DNA from: Microcaldota archaeon
Lineage (GTDB): Archaea > Micrarchaeota > Micrarchaeia > Micrarchaeales > Micrarchaeaceae
NCBI GenBank assembly: GCA_021791775.1
Contig: JAJYVY010000033.1
Coordinates: 1-6,150 of the forward strand
Direction of reading: 5' to 3'
DNA length: 6,150 nucleotides
The notes beneath the pieces are model-generated. The model was not told the origin of the DNA. It saw only the letters and a program-made list of their open reading frames with translations, and did no database searches. Positions 1 to 3,813 of this stretch are shown here, in pieces (position 1 is the first letter of the stretch; each line of letters begins with the position of its first letter). Both the position numbers and the translations under genes were made by a program.

Positions 1-815
1 GCCCCGACATGCGTAAGCGTGGCTAGGGGCAGGTAGTCCCTAAGTATATCCAAGGCCTGGGCCTTTACAGAGTTGTCATATGCTTTCACAAGGTCGCTCT
101 CTGTTACACCAAGCCTTTCTTCATCCTCCCGTTTCAATTCGCCTATACTTACCGGCGCCCCGCCTACAAGAAATCTTCGTTCAGATATCGGATTCTTCTC
201 AGCTACATACTTCTGCATCACCGGTATGTTTTTGGAATACAGCTCAAAGAGGGAGTCCATAAGCCCTACAAACCTGTCGCCGTGCTTCGATGCCATTATG
301 TCCGGATCCCTATAATACATATATTCGCCGTTAGGCAGTTTCTTGTCGAACGGCACATACCTGCTTGATTTCTCTATGAAGGATGCACCTATCCTAGGCT
401 CCTCTATGGCCTTCGCCATCAGATTTGAAACATACTCGAACGTTACAGGAAGCCCTCCAGCCATCTCCTGTATGGAGTCGTCCCCATAGCTTACCAGCCA
501 CGACTCGAAGAACTCCCTTCCCCTTTCCTTGTTTGGAAGGAATTCCCTGAGGAAGAGCCTCCTTCCCGTCAAAGAGCTTCTGCTTATCCTTGACATGAGC
601 GCACCCGCCTGCTCCAATGATAGCCTATCCCCGATCATCCACGCATAAACATTGGATGTTGTATTTGTCACCACTCCGGCCAGGTTCTCGACTTCATCTC
701 TGGTAAAGCTCTCTACGACCCTGCCTGCATCTCCCTTGCCATAAGAAAGAAAAACTGATGCTGCTGTCTCATCTGCTTCAATCGACTTCTTCTGTGCATC
801 AAGTGGCACTCCCAC
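1..815 (-). CDS. Long-form ThyX-like protein (FAD-dependent thymidylate synthase family), N-terminal 271 residues, cut by window edge
   Basis: The minus strand stays open from a stop just upstream of the start to the window edge. The first start is GTG at 815-813, 8 nt after an AAGGTG Shine-Dalgarno; another GTG lies at 809-807. Visible landmarks are YGDDSIQEMAGG (residues 110-121), YVSNLMAKAIEEPRIG (128-143), S-x-x-E-x-S-x-R-Y (S145, E148, S150, R152, Y153) and KAQALDILRDYLPLATLTHVG (251-271, split here for description). These match the long, two-ThyX-like-domain proteins annotated as FAD-dependent thymidylate synthase in archaea and CPR bacteria, recalled as roughly 500 residues. ThyX uses methylene-tetrahydrofolate, FAD and NADPH to methylate dUMP. 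The canonical RHR and the motif Asn are not conserved: R141 is preceded by E139-P140, and I147 replaces Asn. True dTMP synthesis is therefore unproven. I see no signal peptide or membrane segment, so a cytosolic protein is inferred. It lies downstream of the PRC-barrel gene on the same strand but has its own TATA-like box. Confidence 0.82.
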   Translation of the reverse strand, partial: MGVPLDAQKKSIEADETAASVFLSYGKGDAGRVVESFTRDEVENLAGVVTNTTSNVYAWMIGDRLSLEQAGALMSRISRSSLTGRRLFLREFLPNKERGREFFESWLVSYGDDSIQEMAGGLPVTFEYVSNLMAKAIEEPRIGASFIEKSSRYVPFDKKLPNGEYMYYRDPDIMASKHGDRFVGLMDSLFELYSKNIPVMQKYVAEKNPISERRFLVGGAPVSIGELKREDEERLGVTESDLVKAYDNSVKAQALDILRDYLPLATLTHVG

Positions 816-823
816 ACCGCTTA

Positions 824-830
824 CACCTTC
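824..830 (-). promoter_or_regulatory. Shine-Dalgarno of the ThyX-like gene
   Basis: The minus strand reads GAAGGTG here, 8 nt before GTG 815-813, and is complementary to an archaeal 16S 3' end. It decides the start, because there is no in-frame ATG before residue 60 (AWMIGD). Note the tension with the TATA-like box at 842-853, which would place transcription initiation close to 822 and could leave this site outside the transcript. Confidence 0.5.
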
Positions 831-841
831 TATCCGTGTTG

Positions 842-853
842 TATTTATATTTT
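842..853 (-). promoter_or_regulatory. TATA-like box of the ThyX-like gene
   Basis: The minus strand reads AAAATATAAATA, an archaeal TATA-type element about 27 bp upstream of the GTG start. With usual TATA-to-start-site spacing, transcription would begin near 822, giving a very short leader. This suggests the gene can be transcribed independently of the PRC-barrel gene. Confidence 0.5.
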
Positions 854-874
854 AGCTTGCCGAGCTCGCAAGCT
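854..874. repeat. Perfect inverted repeat (7-bp arms, 7-nt spacer) next to the ThyX-like TATA box
   Basis: Arms AGCTTGC (854-860) and GCAAGCT (868-874) are perfectly complementary. The spacer CGAGCTC contains the palindrome GAGCTC. Read on the minus strand, the repeat ends exactly where the TATA-like element begins, where a factor could contact TFB or block it. No T-run follows on either strand, so an intrinsic terminator is less likely. An RNA hairpin between the PRC-barrel and ThyX-like genes is the alternative. Confidence 0.55.
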
Positions 875-907
875 GAGTCTAAACGGTTCGTGGTGCCGCA
901 TGGAAGG

Positions 908-1195
908 CTATCTCATTGCCAGGTCAGTGACTTCTGCGCTGGCAGACGTCTCGCTCTGCTTTGCGGCCGCAGGCCCTCCTGCCACAAGGACAACATCCCC
1001 TATGTTCTTCACGTTCCTGAAGAGGACGCTCTTCTGCTGAAGTATCTTCCTGACCTCGGTCTTGTCGGCATTCCTCCATTCCTGCATAAGAAGTCTGCTT
1101 ACCTCCCCGCGTTCGAGGTCTATTATAGCATCCCTAACCTCTCCCAGATACTGGCCTCCGTCGCTGTATATATCCATGCTGTAGATTTCGCTCAT
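908..1195 (-). CDS. Small stand-alone PRC-barrel domain protein
   Basis: 95 residues from ATG 1195, or 97 from GTG 1201. A GGTGA Shine-Dalgarno overlaps that GTG and stands 2-3 nt before the ATG, so I prefer the ATG. Numbering from the GTG, the fold signature is IYSMDIYSDGGQYLGEV (6-22), then DAIIDLERGEVSRLLM (24-39), a charged linker, and KSVLFRNVKNIGDVVLV (57-73). This is the usual PRC-barrel order of beta strands ending in V-x-x-I/V-G-D-V-V. A low-complexity tail rich in Ala, Ser and Glu (74-97) follows, and there is no membrane segment. PRC-barrels occur in RNA processing (RimM), photosynthetic reaction centres and many unassigned archaeal proteins. Small archaeal PRC-barrel proteins (CdpB type) act in FtsZ-based cell division, but nothing here proves that role. 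The gene is divergent from TFB. Confidence 0.75.
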   Translation of the reverse strand: MSEIYSMDIYSDGGQYLGEVRDAIIDLERGEVSRLLMQEWRNADKTEVRKILQQKSVLFRNVKNIGDVVLVAGGPAAAKQSETSASAEVTDLAMR

Positions 1196-1230
1196 TTTCA
1201 CCTAATCGCCTACTTAACTCTCTGATAATA

Positions 1231-1244
1231 GGTTTAAATATTTT
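1231..1244 (-). promoter_or_regulatory. TATA-like box of the PRC-barrel gene, possibly bidirectional
   Basis: The minus strand reads AAAATATTTAAACC, about 36-49 bp before ATG 1195, which would give a leader of some 10-20 nt. The TTTAAA core is symmetric, and on the plus strand the element is identical over 11 bp to the TFB promoter element at 1354, so rightward use is also possible. Confidence 0.5.
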
Positions 1245-1261
1245 GTGCATCAGGAATGTGA

Positions 1262-1285
1262 CTGGAAGTTTTGTAAAACCGCCAG
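1262..1285. repeat. Imperfect 24-bp inverted repeat, candidate operator
   Basis: The left arm CTGGAAGTTTT (1262-1272) and right arm AAAACCGCCAG (1275-1285) pair at 9 of 11 positions around a 2-nt centre (GT). The core is GTTTT-GT-AAAAC. It lies just upstream of the leftward TATA-like box. The form fits a site for a dimeric helix-turn-helix regulator, or a stem-loop in a transcript. Confidence 0.4.
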
Positions 1286-1313
1286 ACCGACCAACTTTGC
1301 ACCATTATCCCGC

Positions 1314-1330
1314 AGCGACAAGTTGACGCT
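1314..1330. repeat. Imperfect 17-bp dyad, candidate operator upstream of TFB
   Basis: AGCGACAAGTTGACGCT is symmetric about G1322, with 7 of 8 position pairs matching (AGCG, CAA, TTG, CGCT); only the A1318/A1326 pair fails. It ends about 23 bp upstream of the first TFB TATA-like box, a position used by archaeal activators. Confidence 0.35.
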
Positions 1331-1350
1331 AGACGACGAGAGGGGCATAG

Positions 1351-1364
1351 AAAGGTTTAAATAT
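1351..1364 (+). promoter_or_regulatory. BRE/TATA-like element upstream of TFB
   Basis: AAAGGTTTAAATAT has a purine-rich BRE-like part followed by TTTAAATA, close to the archaeal consensus. It predicts initiation near 1385 and a leader of roughly 80 nt to ATG 1463. Confidence 0.5.
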
Positions 1365-1371
1365 CTTCGTA

Positions 1372-1410
1372 TTTATAATATATCTGCTTATTTTAGATAA
1401 ATTTAAAAAG
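1372..1410 (+). promoter_or_regulatory. Two further TATA-like elements upstream of TFB
   Basis: TTTATAATATA starts at 1372 and ATTTAAAAAG lies at 1401-1410. Either could direct initiation nearer the ATG (about 1403 or 1432). With the element at 1351 there are three candidates; the sequence alone does not say which are used. Confidence 0.35.
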
Positions 1411-1451
1411 CTTATTGCCATCCAACCAGCAGGAGGGCGTTCGCATTAAAC

Positions 1452-1455
1452 GGTG
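1452..1455 (+). promoter_or_regulatory. Shine-Dalgarno supporting the TFB ATG at 1463
   Basis: GGTG lies 7 nt before ATG 1463. It favours this start over the in-frame TTG at 1415, which would add 16 residues and has no good site before it. A GGAGGG at about 1431 is too far from either start. Confidence 0.5.
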
Positions 1456-1462
1456 TTTTGAA

Positions 1463-2578
1463 ATGTCAGAGAAAAATTCTGCGACTAGAAAGAGCACATC
1501 CAAAAAGGCAGCTCCAGAAAGCACAAAGAAGATTGTAGTGGACAATAAAAGACTCAGTATAGAGGATACTTCAGTCAAAAGGAGGAGAGGCAGGCCTAGA
1601 AGTGGCATGGGAGAGGCGATGTTCGGCACAAACGAGATGATAGGGCCGTCATCTGCACAGCAGGACATGCTGGAGAAAAGGAGGTGCCCGAGCTGCGGCT
1701 CATCAGAGATAATATTTGACAGCGAAAGGGGAGAAAAGGTATGCAACAATTGCGGCCTCGTCATAGAGGAAAACGCCACAGATTCCGGCCCAGAATGGCG
1801 CGCCTTTGATTCGGATCAGAGGAACTCCAGGGCGAGAACAGGCGCTCCTATAAAGTATACAAAACCAAACAGGGGGCTTGTAACAGAAATAGACCTCTAT
1901 AATAAGGATATACGGGGGGTGAGAATCCCATCAAAGAGACAGGCGCAGCTTTACAGGATGAGGAAATGGCACAAGCGCGCCAGCATATCCAACTCCAGCG
2001 AAAGGAACTATCTCATAGCCCTTCCGGAGCTAACCAGGGTCTCAAGCTATCTGGGATTGCCGGAGAATATAAGGGAAAACGCGGCACTATTGTACAGGAA
2101 GTGCGTGCAGAGCAACATGATAAGAGGGCGGCCTATAGAAACCGTGGTCCAAGCGGTCATATACGCAGCATGCAGAAGTGCAGGCATGCCAAGAACACTT
2201 GATGAGATATCAAGCATATCGGGACTGCCTAAGAAAGAGATAGGCAGGGCATACAGAGTAATATCGCACGAATTGGGCCTGAAGATCCCTTTGACTGATC
2301 CTATAAGCTACGTTCCCAGATATGTCAACTCGCTTAAGCTCAGCGGAGAGGCACAGGAAAAGTCTGTCGAACTTCTTAAACAGGCGATGAAGAAAGGGCT
2401 GGTGTCTGGAAGGAGCCCGACAGGGGTTAGCGCTGCTGCAGTATACATAGCCGGCGCGCTCTGCGGAGAGAGGAGGACGCAGAAGGAGGTGGCTGATGTT
2501 GCAGGGGTCACTGAAGTGACCATAAGGAACAGGTACAGAGAACTCAAGGAGCAGCTCAACATAGACGTGAACCTCTGA
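1463..2578 (+). CDS. tfb: Transcription initiation factor B (TFB/TFIIB) with basic, AT-hook-like N-terminal extension
   Basis: 371 residues, against roughly 300-310 for typical archaeal TFB. TFB binds the BRE next to TATA-bound TBP and recruits RNA polymerase. Residues 1-72 are an unusual Lys/Arg/Ser-rich extension containing RRRGRPRSG (40-48), whose RGRP core resembles an AT-hook. The zinc ribbon follows with C75-x2-C78 and C94-x2-C97 (CPSCG, CNNCG). The conserved WRAFD (112-116) and the B-finger/linker region (about 125-170, ending in RMRKWHKR) come next. The first cyclin repeat spans about 180-272 (ERNYLIALPEL, IRGRPIETVVQAVIYAACR) and the second about 276-371. The second ends in the BRE-reading helix-turn-helix TQKEVADVAGVTEVTIRNRY (339-358). 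All expected domains are intact, so this should be a working general factor. It is divergent from the PRC-barrel gene and followed by T-rich DNA. Whether it is the only TFB in the genome cannot be seen. Confidence 0.97.
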   Translation: MSEKNSATRKSTSKKAAPESTKKIVVDNKRLSIEDTSVKRRRGRPRSGMGEAMFGTNEMIGPSSAQQDMLEKRRCPSCGSSEIIFDSERGEKVCNNCGLVIEENATDSGPEWRAFDSDQRNSRARTGAPIKYTKPNRGLVTEIDLYNKDIRGVRIPSKRQAQLYRMRKWHKRASISNSSERNYLIALPELTRVSSYLGLPENIRENAALLYRKCVQSNMIRGRPIETVVQAVIYAACRSAGMPRTLDEISSISGLPKKEIGRAYRVISHELGLKIPLTDPISYVPRYVNSLKLSGEAQEKSVELLKQAMKKGLVSGRSPTGVSAAAVYIAGALCGERRTQKEVADVAGVTEVTIRNRYRELKEQLNIDVNL

Positions 2579-2587
2579 GCTGGCTCG

Positions 2588-2623
2588 GTTGGAGGCCAAT
2601 TCCGGCATTTTTGCACGTTTTTT
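2588..2623 (+). terminator. T-rich transcription terminator downstream of TFB
   Basis: A weak stem (GTTGG-AGG-CCAAT, 2588-2600, with one G-T pair) is followed by T5 at 2608-2612 and T6 at 2618-2623; another T5 lies at 2648-2652. Archaeal polymerase terminates at T-tracts, and aCPSF1, encoded in this window, cleaves U-rich 3' ends in other archaea. Assignment rests on composition and position. Confidence 0.5.
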
Positions 2624-2670
2624 CGGTAGCGTTAGACATCTGTCAAATTTTTGAGCTTCTGTAGAGCACC

Positions 2671-2678
2671 TTTAAAAG
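2671..2678 (+). promoter_or_regulatory. TATA-like box touching the first ATG of the TRAM gene
   Basis: TTTAAAAG directly abuts ATG 2679. If it is the promoter, initiation falls near 2700, and the real start would be ATG 2739 or 2757 rather than 2679. The BRE position (GCACC) is not purine-rich, so the call is moderate. Confidence 0.4.
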
Positions 2679-3002
2679 ATGATTGGTTCAAGAACTACTA
2701 GGGACCATGAAAGGCTGACAGGGAATGCCCTGAAGTGGATGAGAGAGGGTAATTGGATGACCAAAATAGAAGATAGAGTAGAGGAGGGTTCGGAATACGA
2801 CATGCAGGTGCGTGCGAAAGGAACGAGAGGGGAGGGAATAGGCAGAATAGGCGACTTCGTTGTCTTTGTAAACAATGCGAAAACCAGGATAGGCAACAAC
2901 TACAAAGTCAGAGTCACAAAAGTGCACAGGACCTTTGCCTATGCTGAGGTTTCCAAGCCGACAGGTAACTTTATAGGAAATGGGAGCCTATTGGAGCTCT
3001 GA
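2679..3002 (+). CDS. Small TRAM-domain RNA-binding protein (start uncertain)
   Basis: 107 residues from ATG 2679. In-frame ATGs at 2739 and 2757 give 87 or 81 residues. The TRAM domain fills the C-terminal part: EEGSEYDMQVRAKGTRGEGIG (35-55, a beta strand then the Gly-rich turn), RIGDFVVFVNNAKTRIGN (56-73) and YKVRVTKVHRTFAYAEV (75-91). TRAM is a small OB-like RNA-binding fold. In archaea single-domain TRAM proteins bind RNA and, in cold-adapted methanogens, act as RNA chaperones. Residues 1-26 look unlike the domain and overlap the likely promoter. GAGGGT, 6 nt before ATG 2757, makes the 81-residue form attractive. The protein is basic and has no signal or membrane segment. It sits between TFB and proteasome beta on the same strand, in a neighbourhood of gene-expression functions. 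Confidence 0.85.
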   Translation: MIGSRTTRDHERLTGNALKWMREGNWMTKIEDRVEEGSEYDMQVRAKGTRGEGIGRIGDFVVFVNNAKTRIGNNYKVRVTKVHRTFAYAEVSKPTGNFIGNGSLLEL

Positions 3003-3026
3003 AATTGCCGAAAGGGTGAGCATACT

Positions 3027-3040
3027 CTTTTATACTTTAT
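3027..3040 (+). promoter_or_regulatory. TATA-like box of the proteasome beta gene
   Basis: CTTTTATACTTTAT lies about 55 bp upstream of ATG 3092, predicting initiation near 3060. The spacer to the next gene (3752-3813) shows no comparable element, so this promoter may serve psmB, aCPSF1 and the following reductase together. Confidence 0.45.
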
Positions 3041-3078
3041 GGTTTTAATGTATGTAAGCGAATTATCTGGATTGAGCG

Positions 3079-3096
3079 ATCATCATGACCGATGAT
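3079..3096 (+). repeat. Short inverted repeat covering the first psmB start codon
   Basis: ATCATC (3079-3084) and GATGAT (3091-3096) pair perfectly around a 6-nt loop (ATGACC). ATG 3092-3094 lies in the right arm. The stem is AT-rich and weak; it could reduce initiation at 3092 and favour ATG 3116, or be chance. Confidence 0.3.
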
Positions 3097-3751
3097 TGGC
3101 ATCCGGGGCTGTTATATGGAGCCAGAAATTGGAAAGTATATGAAAGGTACCACTACGATAGGGGTGGTATGCGGTGATGGCGTTGTTCTTGGAGTGGACT
3201 CACGAGCCACTGCGGGCAACATAATAGCCAGCACAGAAGCAAGGAAGGTTTTCAAGATAGATGCAAATATGGGAATGACAATAGCCGGAACTGTGGGAGA
3301 CGCTCAGGAACTGGTAAGAGTGCTCAAAGCGCAGAACGAGGTTTACAAGATGAATGAGGGAAGGCCGCTAAACCCGAAATCGGCAGCGTCCCTATTGTCG
3401 ATAATATTGCAGCAGAATAAAATGATGCCTTATTTGGCATGGGTCCTTGTAGGCGGTGTGGATGGTTCGTCCCCGCTGCTCTATTCTGTAGACCCTCTGG
3501 GTGGCGCCATTGAGGAAACAAGGTTCACATCTGTAGGCAGCGGATCGGAATCTGCCTTGGGATACATAGAGGAGGCTTACAAGAAAGGTATGCCCACAAA
3601 GGATGCTGTAAAGATGGTTGCAAAAGCTCTGTCGGTTGCCATGAGAAGGGACTCTGCGTCTGGCGACAGCATGATTATAGCAGTGATAAACGGACAGGGC
3701 TATACTGAATACTCTGGAAAGGAAATTGAGAAGGTTACATCTTCAAAGTAA
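3092..3751 (+). CDS. psmB: 20S proteasome beta subunit precursor
   Basis: 219 residues: a 19-residue propeptide and a 200-residue mature chain after cleavage at KG|TTTIG. The beta subunit forms the inner rings of the 20S core and is the N-terminal-nucleophile threonine protease that degrades unfolded proteins in the cytosol. In mature numbering, Thr1, Asp17 (GVDSRA) and Lys33 (EARKVF) form the active site. They are supported by the G-S-G-S loop (130-133) and by Asp168 and Ser171 (RRDSASGD), so the subunit should be active and self-processing. Length is normal. ATG 3092 is the earliest possible start, because an in-frame TGA lies at 3086-3088. ATG 3116 would leave an 11-residue propeptide, nearer the 8 residues of Thermoplasma. 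The gene stands 62 nt before aCPSF1 on the same strand, a pairing known from methanogens. No alpha subunit or ATPase is in the window. Confidence 0.97.
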   Translation: MIGIRGCYMEPEIGKYMKGTTTIGVVCGDGVVLGVDSRATAGNIIASTEARKVFKIDANMGMTIAGTVGDAQELVRVLKAQNEVYKMNEGRPLNPKSAASLLSIILQQNKMMPYLAWVLVGGVDGSSPLLYSVDPLGGAIEETRFTSVGSGSESALGYIEEAYKKGMPTKDAVKMVAKALSVAMRRDSASGDSMIIAVINGQGYTEYSGKEIEKVTSSK

Positions 3752-3813
3752 ATGGGATAGGAAGGAGTAAGGACTGCACGGTTCATTTGAGAAGTAGGTA
3801 GACCAACCTAACA

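Larger units (their letters stand above)
1196..1462. other. Divergent intergenic region between the PRC-barrel and TFB genes
   Basis: This stretch of about 265 nt has no convincing coding sequence. It holds a TATA-like element for the leftward gene (1231-1244), several TATA-like elements for the rightward TFB gene (1351-1410), and two imperfect dyads (1262-1285 and 1314-1330). An 11-bp direct repeat, GGTTTAAATAT, occurs at 1231-1241 and 1354-1364. A small RNA starting near 1260 cannot be excluded. Confidence 0.7.

Noticed and set aside
73..315. 80-codon open frame on the plus strand
   Set aside because: Antisense to the ThyX-like gene, whose frame shows family motifs throughout this stretch. 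The translation is Ser/Leu/Thr-rich noise.
758..1225. 155-codon open frame on the plus strand
   Set aside because: It lies antisense to the PRC-barrel gene and the start of the ThyX-like gene, both of which have recognisable domains and ribosome-binding sites. Its translation is compositionally odd with no motif.
1245..1350. Possible small RNA or C/D-box RNA in the divergent region
   Set aside because: No convincing C (RTGATGA) and D (CTGA) box pair, no tRNA-like cloverleaf and no T-run terminator. Kept only as an alternative reading of the dyads.
1393..1779. 128-codon minus-strand frame with membrane-like hydrophobic runs
   Set aside because: It is a shadow of the TFB N-terminus. Hydrophobic runs arise from complementing Lys/Glu-rich codons.
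3796..3808. Small inverted repeat TAGGT-AGACCA-ACCTA before aCPSF1
   Set aside because: Five-base arms with a 6-nt loop are expected by chance at this length, and no T-run or conserved context supports a function.
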